Assembly (NCBI RefSeq): GCF_036013935.1
Contig: NZ_CP107902.1
Span: 8,341,001-8,405,000, forward strand
Source: Streptomyces sp. NBC_00461
Lineage (GTDB): Bacteria; Actinomycetota; Actinomycetes; Streptomycetales; Streptomycetaceae
Direction of reading: 5' to 3'
DNA: 64,000 nt
Part shown: one piece after another, positions 8,868-17,701 of the stretch
How the letters are laid out: every line of letters begins with the position of its first letter
Position numbering within the stretch: position 1 is the stretch's first letter
The notes under the pieces: generated by a model
What the model saw: the letters and a program-made list of their open reading frames with translations, nothing else
What the model was told of the DNA's origin: nothing
Databases searched by the model: none
Made by a program: the position numbers and the translations under genes

Positions 8868-9664
8868 TGTCATCACCCACTCCTTCGTTGTCGGCCCGGA
8901 ACGCGCGCCGCCCGGTGCCGTGGGTGGACCGTGGGGCTGCGGCGCACTGGCCGGCGATCCGGATCTGGCGTTTCGACATACTCGCGGAGATCGTCCCCGA
9001 GCTGCCCGTGACGCTCGTGGTGGGCGAACGGGAGCGAGGACAGACCCGGTTCCGAACCACGTCCCTGCCCGCATACCTGCGCGGGCTGGGCACGGACGAG
9101 GACAGCCTGCACGGGGCGTATCTGAAGGAGTTCGACCTCCTGCGGGCCGTTCCCGCGCTCCGGGACGATCTGTGCCCGCACGAGTTGTTCCCCCGCCGTG
9201 CCGTGACCTCCAGCAGTGCCTGGATCGGGCCGACCGGCGCGCGCACCGGCCTGCACCACGACCTTCTGGACAACGTCGCTGTGCAGTTGGTGGGCCGCAA
9301 GCGGTTCCGGCTGCTGCCGCCGGGAAGCGTCCAGCGGGTCGGCGGCCGGTCACCGCGTTATGACAAGTGGGCGCGGCTGTCCCGGCTGACCGCCGACGAG
9401 GTGACGGAACAAGCCGCACATCGGGCCGCGGGCGGACCGGACGTGCTCACGGTCGATCTCGACCCGGGCGATGTGCTGCATGTGCCGGCGGGGTGGTGGC
9501 ACGAGGTGGTGAACCTCAGTCCGGGGGTGCTGCTGAGCGGGTTCCACGGTGTCCAGCCCGCGGTCGGCCTGCTGTGGATGAGGGAATCCGCCCGCCACGC
9601 CGCTCACCGTCTGGGTGTCGTCGGCCGCAGGGGCTGCACCTGTCACCCCGAGGCCGTGCTGTAG
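8864..9664 (+). CDS. JmjC-type cupin oxygenase (cupin_8-like)
   Basis: A 266-residue protein with a double-stranded beta-helix in its second half. TGLHHDLLDN supplies His131-x-Asp133. The QLVGRKRFRLLPP strand follows, and GDVLHVPAGWWHEVVNLS gives the distal His213, so the 2-His-1-Asp iron triad is complete. Such proteins are usually Fe(II)/2-oxoglutarate hydroxylases acting on proteins or small molecules. In this operon a tailoring hydroxylation of the ketosynthase/GNAT product is the simplest reading. The C-terminus carries CTCHP, which might bind metal. It is the last gene. The ATGATG start overlaps the upstream stop, and no further gene follows in this direction. Confidence 0.8.
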   Translation: MMSSPTPSLSARNARRPVPWVDRGAAAHWPAIRIWRFDILAEIVPELPVTLVVGERERGQTRFRTTSLPAYLRGLGTDEDSLHGAYLKEFDLLRAVPALRDDLCPHELFPRRAVTSSSAWIGPTGARTGLHHDLLDNVAVQLVGRKRFRLLPPGSVQRVGGRSPRYDKWARLSRLTADEVTEQAAHRAAGGPDVLTVDLDPGDVLHVPAGWWHEVVNLSPGVLLSGFHGVQPAVGLLWMRESARHAAHRLGVVGRRGCTCHPEAVL

Positions 9665-10030
9665 CTCCCCAGGGCCGGTGGGGTCGGGTCCGGTTCATGA
9701 CGCTCCCTGGTCCTTCCCCGGTCCCCGACGGTGAAGTACGCCCATCCCACCCCGTTGGGGAGGTCAAGTCCTCGGGCCGTTTGGACGATGGCCGAGCGGG
9801 CCGGACACTTCTCGCCGGACGGGATCCAGAAGTTCCAGGGGGAGGCGTTGTGGAGCGGTCCGCCTGCTGGGCGAGTTGGGCGGCGCTCAGGCCCCGACAG
9901 CGGACCGAACGCCGTCTACCCCACCGCTCATGATCTGCGGCCGTGGTACGAGGCAGAGCTCGGCCACTCGGGCGATGCCTGTGCGGTCTTTCGACTCTCA
10001 GTGAAACTACGTAATTTCCAGTGCGACGGT
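9665..10030. other. Spacer with no recognisable gene
   Basis: This gap separates the operon from transposase debris. Frames are open on both strands, as expected from GC content, but none looks like a known protein. Around 10000-10030 the sequence drops in GC, close to where the transposase remnant ends, and may be an old element end. I found no matching inverted end on the other side. Confidence 0.4.
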
Positions 10031-10330
10031 TCACGCTTGGGTGTCCGGTGCGCAACTGCCCTGGGCACGTTTGCGCAGGGCAGCGGCGATGTTGTCGTGG
10101 CCGGTGAGGTGAAGGGCGCCGGCGGCCAGATCGCGCGAGGCTGCCATGGCGTGGGGCGCGGTCCCGGTGCGTATGGGGGGCGTCTTCGGCGAAGGTGTTG
10201 GCGGGTGATCTTGCCGGTGGTCACGGGTCCGCACTGACCATCAATCGCTCCGCTGGATCTGATGGCGGGGTGCGGGCGCGCCGGACCGAGGAGGTCCTCG
10301 GCCTCGGTCAGGGGCATTCGGCAGCGCTGG
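10031..10330 (-). pseudogene. C-terminal remnant of an ISAs1-type transposase
   Basis: On the minus strand, two adjoining frames together give the ISAs1 transposase tail: TFAEDA in one frame, then RTGTAPHAMAASRDLA and TGHDNIAAALRKRAQ in another, ending at 10031. The normal family pattern is FAEDAS..RTG..P..MA.LRNLA followed by GH.NIAAALR. A frameshift separates the two parts and the catalytic DDE region is missing, so this is a dead relic. It marks an old insertion site between the operon and the propeller gene. Confidence 0.7.
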
Positions 10331-10370
10331 TGTTCGCGGATGGCCCTACTGACGCCAACCTGCTTCCTGG

Positions 10371-11615
10371 TCAGGCCCGGACGGCCAGCAGGCGCCCGTT
10401 CTGGAGGCCGAAGTGCAGTACGCCGTTGGCCACCGCCGGGGTGGAGAAGACCGGGCTACCGGTCTCCGCCGTCCACTGCTCCTCGCCCGAGACGGCGTTC
10501 AGCGCCACCATACGGCCGTCGTTCGTACCGACGTACAGCGTGCCGTTCGCCACCAGGGGCGCCCAGCGCACCCAGACACCGACCTTGTGCCTCCACCGTC
10601 TCTCGCCGGACACCGCGTCGACCGCCCAGAGGTACCCGTCGCTGGTGCCGAAGTAGACAAGGCCGTGGGCCACCGCCGGCGTCGATTTCACCCAGGTGCC
10701 GGTCGGTAGCTTCCACCGGACGTGGCCCGATGCCGTGTCCACTGCCCACAGGTGCCGGTCGGGGCTGCCGACGTAGAGGAGACCGTCGGCCACCACTGGT
10801 GACGACCAGAGCCCGCTGTGTGTCTTGAGCCGCCACCGAACCTGGCCGGAGGCCGTGTCCAGGGCCCACAGGAAGCCGTCGTTGCTGCCGATGTACACCG
10901 AGTTCCCCACCACCGTCGGTGAGGAGCGCACGCCCTTGCCGACGCCGGTCTGCCACCGGCTCTCACCGGAGGCGGCGTCGACCGCCCGGAAGAAGCCGTC
11001 GTTGCTGCCGAAGAGGACCATGCCATCGGCCACCACCGGAGTGGACCGCACCAGGCCGTTCGTCCTGAACCGCCACCGCTCCCGGCCCGAGACGGCGTCG
11101 ACCGCGTACAAACACTTGTCCCAACTGCCGATGTAGACGATGCCGTCGGCGGCGGCCGGCGACGCGGCCACCACACCGCTGGTCCGGAACCGCCAGCGTT
11201 CCTCGCCGGTAGCGGCGTCGACGGCCCACAGGAGGAAGTTCCAACTGCCCACGAAAACCGTCCCGTCGACCACTGCCGGGGACGACTCCTTCACCGCTCC
11301 ACCGGTGTCCAGCTGCCAGCACAAGGCGCCGCGTCGCTGCCCTTCCTCCTCCTGTTGCTCGCCGTCGGCAGCGTCGGTCGGGGCGGAAACGAGGACATAC
11401 GGTTTCACGACGACCGGCAGGTAGGCGAAGTAGCCCATGACCTCGATCGCGTTGAAAATCCCCAAAGGCACTACGACCAACGCCCACCACGGCGTCAGCT
11501 GGCCCACGACGATCGATATCAGCGCAGCAGCGCAGCCGAGCCCTGAGCAACTGGCCACGAAAAGCTCGGTAGTTCCTTTGGCGCGAAGGCCTCGAAATAG
11601 CATGTCCGACAACAT
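10371..11615 (-). CDS. Membrane-anchored eight-bladed PQQ-like propeller
   Basis: A 414-residue protein. Two membrane segments occupy about 17-38 (FVASCSGLGCAAALISIVVG) and 43-70 (WWALVVVPLGIF and following). A short Glu-rich linker (about 80-95) leads into eight PQQ-type blades (SSPVVADGLLYVGS, LWAVDAVSGERRW pattern) filling the rest. Repeats are closely related to those of the double propeller at 3048-5099, suggesting common origin. The blade domain is probably exported or displayed. Topology cannot be settled from the sequence. ATG 11615 is preceded by GGAG at the right distance. No catalytic residues can be assigned. Confidence 0.85.
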   Translation of the reverse strand: MLSDMLFRGLRAKGTTELFVASCSGLGCAAALISIVVGQLTPWWALVVVPLGIFNAIEVMGYFAYLPVVVKPYVLVSAPTDAADGEQQEEEGQRRGALCWQLDTGGAVKESSPAVVDGTVFVGSWNFLLWAVDAATGEERWRFRTSGVVAASPAAADGIVYIGSWDKCLYAVDAVSGRERWRFRTNGLVRSTPVVADGMVLFGSNDGFFRAVDAASGESRWQTGVGKGVRSSPTVVGNSVYIGSNDGFLWALDTASGQVRWRLKTHSGLWSSPVVADGLLYVGSPDRHLWAVDTASGHVRWKLPTGTWVKSTPAVAHGLVYFGTSDGYLWAVDAVSGERRWRHKVGVWVRWAPLVANGTLYVGTNDGRMVALNAVSGEEQWTAETGSPVFSTPAVANGVLHFGLQNGRLLAVRA

Positions 11616-11799
11616 ATGATCGCTCCGCTACCGAATCGGTCAAGATTGCGGAAAACGTCAACGCTGCTTAACCGGGCGGAACTTCGGTACGCACGACCCG
11701 TGCTGGGAAGGCCGGGCGGTCAGTTGGCGGACCAACACCGCGACGTGCGTCCGGTCGGCGGTTCCATTGTCTCTGGCAGCCCGGTGGTTCAGTCAGGGC

Positions 11800-11964
11800 G
11801 GCCGGGGGCCTGCGGCGCAGCAATGCACGCAGCCGCAACACCAACTCCCGCAGGGCAAACGGTTTGACCAGATCCGGTACCGCCGCGTCCGGCGCTGCAT
11901 CCCGCAGGGCGGCCCAGTGCGCTGCAGCCGTCGTCGGCCACCACCACTGAGAAGTGGATCGCAC
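11800..11964 (-). pseudogene. Fragment of an OmpR-type response regulator receiver domain
   Basis: On the minus strand, 11871-11809 translates to LVKPFALRELVLRLRALLRRR. This is the conserved lysine (KPF) and last helix of a receiver domain, running into the linker of an OmpR-family regulator. Neither the phospho-acceptor Asp part nor the DNA-binding winged helix is present in frame. Another frame just upstream contains VVVADDG, which could be the receiver start. It is a deletion relic. Confidence 0.6.
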
Positions 11965-12248
11965 GCTTCGTCTGGGCGGACGCTACCGTCTGGAACAGGC
12001 CCTGTGCCAAGGGGAGATGGAGGGGTTATGGCTGGCGCGTGACTGAGCGCATTGCCGGCGGCAGTCGAACACAGGAAAACGCACCGCATTCACCTCACCC
12101 GGCAAGATCACCCTTATGAGGTATCTGTCGGTCACGCCGCTACGAGTGATCGCGGGCAACTCTACGATCGGTCGCTCCAAGCAAGCGGTCGGGGGCGGTT
12201 CGGCATCAGCGCCGGGATGCTCACGACGCGGACTGGGGGCGCGCGCCG
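11965..12248. other. Spacer upstream of the monooxygenase gene
   Basis: I see no supported gene in this stretch. It may include further decayed response-regulator DNA and the promoter for the flavin monooxygenase at 12249. A weak ribosome site (CTGGGGGCGCGCCG) precedes that gene. Confidence 0.35.
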
Positions 12249-13784
12249 GTGGCCGACGACAGCATCGACAACCATCATGAAGCGGAAGTCATCGTCATCG
12301 GGGCCGGTCTCTCCGGCCTGGCCGCCGTGATCGCGCTGCGCCGGGCCGGCTTCGACGACGTTGTCGTGTTGGAGAAGTCCGTCCGCCTCGGCGGGACTTG
12401 GCGCGACAACACCTACCCCGGATGCGGCTGCGACGTACCGGCGGTGCTGTACGAGTACTCCTTCGCACCCCACGCGTGGAGCCGGGGCTTCGCCGACCGG
12501 TCCGAGATCCTCGACTACCTCGACACCACCGCGGCAACACACGGCGCGCACAAGGCGATCCGCTACGACACCGAGGTGCTGGGTGCCCGCTGGGAGCCGC
12601 AAGCGCACCGCTGGAACCTGCGGACCACCTCGGGCACGTACACCGCCCGCGCCGTGATCGTCGCCACCGGCCCCTGGCACCGGCCCCGCCGTCCCGACAT
12701 CCCCGGCCTCGACACCTTTCCGGGCACCGCCTTCCACTCCGCCCGCTGGAACCACGAAGTCGACCTGACCGGACGGCGTGTGGCAGTGGTGGGCACCGGA
12801 GCGTCCACCGTCCAGTTCCTGCCCGAGATCCAGCCGCGGGCGGCGCATGTCGACGTCTTCCAAAGCACACCGCAGTGGGTACTTCCGAAACCCGACTACA
12901 CCATCCCTCCGGGGCTCCACCGGTACTTCGAACACCACCCGGCAGCGCGCCGCGCACTACGCGGCCTGCACCACTGGACCCAGGAAGCCATCGGATTCCC
13001 CCTGCGCCACCCCCGCCTGCTGTGGCCCCTGGAGGCCGTGGCCCGTCTCTATCTGCGTGCGTCGGTACGGGATCGCGCTCTACGCCGGGCCCTTACTCCT
13101 GACTACCCCCTCGGCGGCCGCCGCCTGATCACCTCAGGCACCTACTACACCGCCCTCACCCGCAACAACGTACGGCTGCACCCGACCCGCGTGACCGCTG
13201 TGGAGGGCTCCGACGTCATCGGCGCCGACGGCACCCGCACCCGCGCCGACATCATCGTCCTCGCGACCGGGTATCACGTCGGTGACATCCCGCTGGCCCC
13301 CCAACTGCACGGCACCGACGGCACACTGGCTGAGGCCTGGGCCGACAACCGCCGTGCCTACCTGGGCACCAGCGTCAGCGGATATCCCAACCTCTTCCTG
13401 CTCATCGGCCCGAATCTCCTCACCGGCACCACGGCCGTCCCCACCGTCCTCGAAGCCCAACTCCGCTACATCACCGCGGCTCTCAACCACCTGCGCGCCG
13501 GCGGGGCGTCCGCTCTGGAGGTCAAGCCCGAGGTCGAAGCAGCCCACCAGCGGTCTCTGCGCGAGGCGCTGCCCAACACCGTCTACAACGCCGCCGGCAG
13601 CACCGGTTACTACTTCGGCCTCCCGGGCATCAACACCTTCTGCTGGCCCTGGTCGACGGCCAGGCTCGTCAAGCGCCTGCACGCCTTCGACCCGGACGTC
13701 TACACCTGGTCGTTGCCGCTGCCGGCCCAGGCTCAAGCCGACCGCGACGGTGTACCCGCCCACCCCTCGGACCGGCTCCGGTAG
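12249..13784 (+). CDS. Baeyer-Villiger-type flavin monooxygenase
   Basis: A 511-residue enzyme with two Rossmann folds: [11 protein letters not shown] (about 16-26) for FAD and [11 protein letters not shown] (about 180-190) for NADPH. Between them sits [11 protein letters not shown] (157-167), which fits the type I Baeyer-Villiger fingerprint FxGxxxHxxxW. The residue after W is Asn rather than the usual Pro/Asp. The [12 protein letters not shown] stretch (49-59) is also typical. It should insert one oxygen from O2 into a ketone or oxidise a soft heteroatom. The GTG start has only a weak ribosome site. It stands alone, downstream of decayed DNA and upstream of broken genes. Confidence 0.85.
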   Translation: MADDSIDNHHEAEVIVIGAGLSGLAAVIALRRAGFDDVVVLEKSVRLGGTWRDNTYPGCGCDVPAVLYEYSFAPHAWSRGFADRSEILDYLDTTAATHGAHKAIRYDTEVLGARWEPQAHRWNLRTTSGTYTARAVIVATGPWHRPRRPDIPGLDTFPGTAFHSARWNHEVDLTGRRVAVVGTGASTVQFLPEIQPRAAHVDVFQSTPQWVLPKPDYTIPPGLHRYFEHHPAARRALRGLHHWTQEAIGFPLRHPRLLWPLEAVARLYLRASVRDRALRRALTPDYPLGGRRLITSGTYYTALTRNNVRLHPTRVTAVEGSDVIGADGTRTRADIIVLATGYHVGDIPLAPQLHGTDGTLAEAWADNRRAYLGTSVSGYPNLFLLIGPNLLTGTTAVPTVLEAQLRYITAALNHLRAGGASALEVKPEVEAAHQRSLREALPNTVYNAAGSTGYYFGLPGINTFCWPWSTARLVKRLHAFDPDVYTWSLPLPAQAQADRDGVPAHPSDRLR

Positions 13785-13933
13785 GCCCCGGTCACGCGCT
13801 CGATCCGGACCCTGTGCCCTGAACGCCCTCACCGCCGGCCTTCACGAGCCGTGTATCGCCCATGTACGGGGGATGTCTAGCCTGGCGCCCGGCGCTGACG
13901 TGCCGATGGAGTGGACGGGCCGATGGAGACGCC

Positions 13934-14575
13934 ATGCACGGGATGATCACCGGCCAGCTGCGACGGCAGTCCGTACGGACCCTGACCCTGCTGCTCGGTG
14001 TGCTCGTGGCGGCGACCGGGTTCACTCTGCTGACCGGCTCCGTGGCGACGTCGCGGCTTCGGGTGGAGGCTTCGGCGGACGCCACCTTCCGGGCCGCGTA
14101 CGACATTCTGGTGCGGCCCGCCGGGGCGCGGTCGGCGCGGGAGGCCTCGGCGGGCCAGGTGCGTCCCAACTTCCTGTCCGGGCAGTTCGGGGGGATCACC
14201 TCCGAGCAGTGGCGGCAGATCGCGGGGATGCGCGGGGTGGAGATCGCCGCGCCCGTCGCGATGCTCGGCCGTGTCCAGGCCCGTACTCATGCCCGGGGCG
14301 ATGTGACCGGGCAGATCGATGCCGCCGCCGACCGTCAGGTGCTGCGGCCGCGCAACACCTGGCGGACCGACCGGGCGCTCAGCGTGGCCCAGGAGCCCGG
14401 CGCCACGTACGTCTATCTCACCGGAAACCCCGTCGTGCCGCCGGATGCCGGCAGCACCCGCCGGTATCCGGACTGGTCGCACCTCTACACGTACAAAGGG
14501 CGCGCTCTGACCGATGTCGGCCTCGCCATCACCGGGGGTGCGACGCCTGCGTTGAAGCGCCCCCGGACCCGGTGA
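13934..14575 (+). pseudogene. Truncated MacB/FtsX-type ABC transporter permease
   Basis: From ATG 13934 the product begins [20 protein letters not shown], with one membrane segment (about 13-32), then an extracytoplasmic MacB-like domain ([20 protein letters not shown] and following) to about residue 200. The rest of that domain and the three C-terminal FtsX membrane helices are missing. At about 14540 the sequence switches directly into P450 sequence in another frame, and the permease frame stops at 14575. No ATPase partner gene is present. A deletion joining two unrelated genes explains this best. Confidence 0.75.
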
Positions 14576-15840
14576 CCGGCGAGCCGCTGGACGACGTGAA
14601 CATCCGCCACCAGGTCATCACGTTCCTCATCGCAGGGCACGAGACCACCAGCGGTGCCCTGTCGTTCGCCCTTCACTACCTGACCAAGCACCCCGAGGTC
14701 CTGGCCCGCGCCCAGGCCGAGGTGGACGCCCTGTGGGGCGACACGGACACGCCCGACCCGACTACGGGGACATCGGCAAGCTGACCTACATCCGCCAGGT
14801 GCTCAGTGAGAGCCTGCGGCTGTGGCCGACGGCACCCGCCTTCGCGGTGGAGCCGATCGAGGACACCGTCATCGGCGGCAAGTACACCGCGCGTGAGGGC
14901 GAGATGCTGATGGTGCTCACCCCGGCCCTGCACCGAGACCCCGCCTGGGGCGAGAACGTCGAGCTGTTCGACCCGGACCACTTCACACCCGAGCAGGAGG
15001 AGGCGCGTCCGGTCCACCTGTTCAAGCCGTTCGGCAACGGCGAACGCGCCTGCATCGGCCGCCAGTTCGCGCTGCACGAGGCCACACTGCTGCTCGGCCT
15101 GCTGGTGCCCGCTAGCGGCTGATCGACCACAGCAACTACGAGTTGAAGATCAAGCAGTCGTTGACCATCAAGCCCGACGAGTTCACCCTCAAGCTCGCCC
15201 GGCGCACCAGCGGCGAACGCCGTCTGCCCGCCGTCGCCGCGAACAGCGCCACCGCCGGCCGGGACAGGTCCGTGGTCCGACGCACCACCGGCACCGCACT
15301 GCCCCTCCTGCACGGCTCCAACCTCGGCACCTGCGCGGGTATCGCCCGCGATCTGGCGGCGGACGGCGACGAGCACGGCTTCGCCCCGTCCGTCGCCCCT
15401 CTCGACGACGCCGTGGGCCGGGTCACCGCCGACGCGGGACCGGTGGTGATCGTGGCCGCCTCCTACAACGGCAGGCCCACCGACGACGCCGCGGAGTTCG
15501 TGACCTGGCTGGAGGGACTGGAGCCCGGCTCACTCGACGGTGTCCAGTACGCCGTACTCGGCGTCGGCGACCGCAACTGGGCGGCCACCTACCAGCGCGT
15601 CCCCACGCTCGTCGACGAGCGTCTTGCCGCGGCCGGAGCCACGTCACTGCTGGAGCGCGGCACCGCCGACGCCTCCGGGGACTTCGCGGGCACGGTGGCG
15701 CTGGACGGGCGACCTGTGGACCGTCCTGCTGGAGCGGTACGGCGACTCGGCGGCGGGGGCGGTGGTGGCCGCCGAACCGGAGGGGGACCGGGGCCTGTAC
15801 GAACGCGCGACTCCGCCTTCGCGAAGCCGTCGCCGACCGG
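14546..15840 (+). pseudogene. Broken CYP102-type P450/flavodoxin reductase fusion
   Basis: Three successive frames give one P450 BM3-like protein. [20 protein letters not shown] with the I-helix AGHETTSG comes first. After a frameshift near 14765 come ESLRLWPTAPAF (ExxR) and FKPFGNGERACIGRQFA with the heme Cys. After another near 15110 come DHSNYELKIKQSLTIKP and a flavodoxin domain (HGSNLGTC, SYNGRPTDDA, GVGDRNWAATYQRVP). A third shift near 15700 precedes DLWTVLLERYG. The N-terminal P450 half and the FAD/NADPH reductase are absent. Intact enzymes hydroxylate fatty acids; this one cannot be made. Confidence 0.9.
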
Positions 15841-15866
15841 ACGCCGCCGCCCCTGTCAGGGCACGG

Positions 15867-17006
15867 TCAGCAGGTGGCCACGCCCGGCAGCCACTCGGGG
15901 CCCTTGATGTAGATGACCGTCACCCACGAGCCGTCGGTCAGCTTCGCCCAGGCGTCGTTGGTGTAGCCCTCGGCCGTCACCTGCTGGGCGTGCGCCTGGC
16001 ACACCACGTTGACCGTGGTCGGCTGCGCGAAGTAGTCGACCACGCCCGCGTTGACGTTCGGCTCGCTGTGCGTGCGCACCCCGGTGCCCCAGGTCTGGAA
16101 CGCCTTGCTGCCGCCGCTCGGGGGCGGGGTGCTGCTACCCCCGCAGTCCGGGATGCCGGGCAGCGAGGCCGGGCCCTTGATGTAGATGTTCGTCATCCAC
16201 GAGCCGTCGGAGAGCTTGGACCAGATGTCGTTGGTGTAGCCCTCGGCGGTGACGGTCTCCGCGTGCTCCTGGCACTGGACCGACACCTGGGTCGGGCCGG
16301 CGAAGGTGTCCACGACGGAGGAGCGCGTGCTCGGCGTGGTGTGGGTGTGCACCCCCGTGCCCCAGGTCTCGAAGGTCGAACCGCCGTTCGCGGGCGGGGG
16401 AGTGGGCGTGCCGGACCCGCTGACCCGTATCGCGCCCGCGTAGTCGCCGCCGGTGCGCACGGGTGCGACCCGGATGTGGGTGCCCGACTCGTACGCCTCC
16501 GCCATCTGTCCGCCGCCCAGGTACATGGCGACGTGGTGGATGTGGCCGCTGCCCCAGAACATCAGGTCGCCCGGCAGCAGCGGGGCCGTGCCCTGTGAGG
16601 CGGAGAAGCGGGCGGAGGCCTGCGAGCTGTGGAACTGGTCGTCGGACGTGCCGTTGAGCAGGTCCTTGCCCGTCGCCTTCCAGTACGCGTAACGCATCAG
16701 ACCGGAGCAGTCGAAGCCCTTGCGTTCGTTGTCGTGCAGGCTGTCCGGGTCGGAGCCGTCGTAGTAGCCGTAGGTGGCACCGGGCGTCGCGCCGTGGCCG
16801 CCGCCCCAGCTGTACCAGACGCCGATCTGCGAACAGGCCGCGTTCACGGCGGCCTGCGCGGTCGCCGAGGCACCCGGCGAGAGGACGCCGCAGGCGGTGT
16901 CCTGGGCGGCGGCGTGGGCCGGCGCCGAGAAGAAGGCGGTCAGGGCCAGGACCGAGGCCCCCAGGAGCCCGCCGCTGGTCCGGCGGCGCGCACTGCTGAT
17001 CTTCAC
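15867..17006 (-). CDS. Secreted NlpC/P60 cell-wall hydrolase with two SH3-like repeats
   Basis: A 379-residue preprotein. A basic N-terminus and hydrophobic run (LLGASVLALTAFFSAPAHA) form a signal peptide. The NlpC/P60 domain follows, with catalytic Cys100 in FDCSGLMRYAYW and His near 158 in GHIHHVAMYLGGG. Two repeats of about 75 residues, each ending in KGP-LPG, follow after Gly/Pro/Ser linkers. Each has TWGTGVxTH and EGYTND-W-KL-DGSW, as SH3-like wall-binding modules do. It should cut peptidoglycan stem peptides. The GTG start at 17006 follows GAAGGAAGA and was preferred to a longer start at 17084. It lies behind the sigma-factor gene in the same direction. Confidence 0.85.
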   Translation of the reverse strand: MKISSARRRTSGGLLGASVLALTAFFSAPAHAAAQDTACGVLSPGASATAQAAVNAACSQIGVWYSWGGGHGATPGATYGYYDGSDPDSLHDNERKGFDCSGLMRYAYWKATGKDLLNGTSDDQFHSSQASARFSASQGTAPLLPGDLMFWGSGHIHHVAMYLGGGQMAEAYESGTHIRVAPVRTGGDYAGAIRVSGSGTPTPPPANGGSTFETWGTGVHTHTTPSTRSSVVDTFAGPTQVSVQCQEHAETVTAEGYTNDIWSKLSDGSWMTNIYIKGPASLPGIPDCGGSSTPPPSGGSKAFQTWGTGVRTHSEPNVNAGVVDYFAQPTTVNVVCQAHAQQVTAEGYTNDAWAKLTDGSWVTVIYIKGPEWLPGVATC

Positions 17007-17070
17007 GGAAGTCTTCCTTCGTCGACGTGACGTCACCGGGCGGCCCGGCGACAGCGGTTGGAGACGGTAC

Positions 17071-17109
17071 GTGCCACTCCCCACCCCCGTGGGGGAGCGG
17101 CCGGGGCAC
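17071..17109 (-). terminator. Hairpin between the sigma-factor and NlpC genes
   Basis: An imperfect stem is formed by GTGCC(A) and the matching (G)GGCAC at its outside, with CTCCCC and GGGGAG inside. It overlaps the stop codon of the sigma-factor gene. It could end or attenuate transcription into the NlpC gene. No U-run follows. Confidence 0.35.
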
Positions 17110-17645
17110 TAGTTGTCGAGCGCGGCGCGCATCTTGGCCAGGCCGCGCATGCGGTTGCGCTGGACCGTGCCGCGATGGGCGCCGAGCCTCTCGCCGGCCG
17201 TGTCGTGGCTGAGGCCCTCCAGATCCACGAGGATCACCGCCGCGGCCTCCTTCTCGGAGAGCACGCTCAGCAGCGCCAGCGTGGTCGAGGACGCCTCGTA
17301 CGAGGCCAGTCCGCCGTCCCAGCCCGCCTCCGGCAGCCGGTCGGTGGTCTGCTCCCGGCGGGAGGGGTGCTGCCAGGAGTCGCGGAGCAGGTTGAGGGCG
17401 ACGGTGCAGGCGTAGGCGTACGGGTGCTGCTGCCGCGTCAGGTTCTGGGCGCGGGCGCGCCGGGAGAGCCGTAGATACGTCTCCTGGAGCAGGTCGTCGG
17501 CGTCGTGCGGATTGCCCGTCAGCGCCAGCAGCCGACGGCGCAGCCGCGGCATGTCGGCGGTGAAGGAGGCGTCGAAGTCCCCCGCGCTCATCCGGTCGGC
17601 GTCCGTGCGCGACGGTGGCGGGCAGGCTGCGCTGCTGATCTCCAA
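17109..17645 (-). CDS. ECF-like RNA polymerase sigma factor
   Basis: About 178 residues. Region 2 is visible as LTGNPHDADDLLQETYLRLSRR, matching the usual DAEDLVQETFLR core-binding helix. Region 4 is near the C-terminus (LSEKEAAAVILVDLEGLSHDTAGERLGAHRGTVQ..), with the helix-turn-helix in SHDTAGERLGAHRGTV. I chose the TTG start at 17645 because GAGGGGGAA sits at the right distance. ATG 17591 has no good ribosome site but would still include region 2. No anti-sigma gene is adjacent. Its closest neighbour in the same direction is the NlpC hydrolase gene, a possible target. Confidence 0.75.
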   Translation of the reverse strand: MEISSAACPPPSRTDADRMSAGDFDASFTADMPRLRRRLLALTGNPHDADDLLQETYLRLSRRARAQNLTRQQHPYAYACTVALNLLRDSWQHPSRREQTTDRLPEAGWDGGLASYEASSTTLALLSVLSEKEAAAVILVDLEGLSHDTAGERLGAHRGTVQRNRMRGLAKMRAALDN

Positions 17646-17701
17646 TGCTGTTCCCCCTCGGTCGTACGGTGTGGTCGTGCCGTGCCCGGGCCGGCGGCTG
17701 G

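Noticed and set aside
7629..9419. Long open frame antisense to the ketosynthase and cupin genes
   Set aside because: The sense genes have complete catalytic motifs. The antisense product is low-complexity Gly/Arg/Pro.
12249..13784. Four-electron flavin halogenase or plain FMO
   Set aside because: No halogenase WxWxIP motif. The fingerprint ends in W rather than the Y/F usual in FMOs, so Baeyer-Villiger type is favoured.
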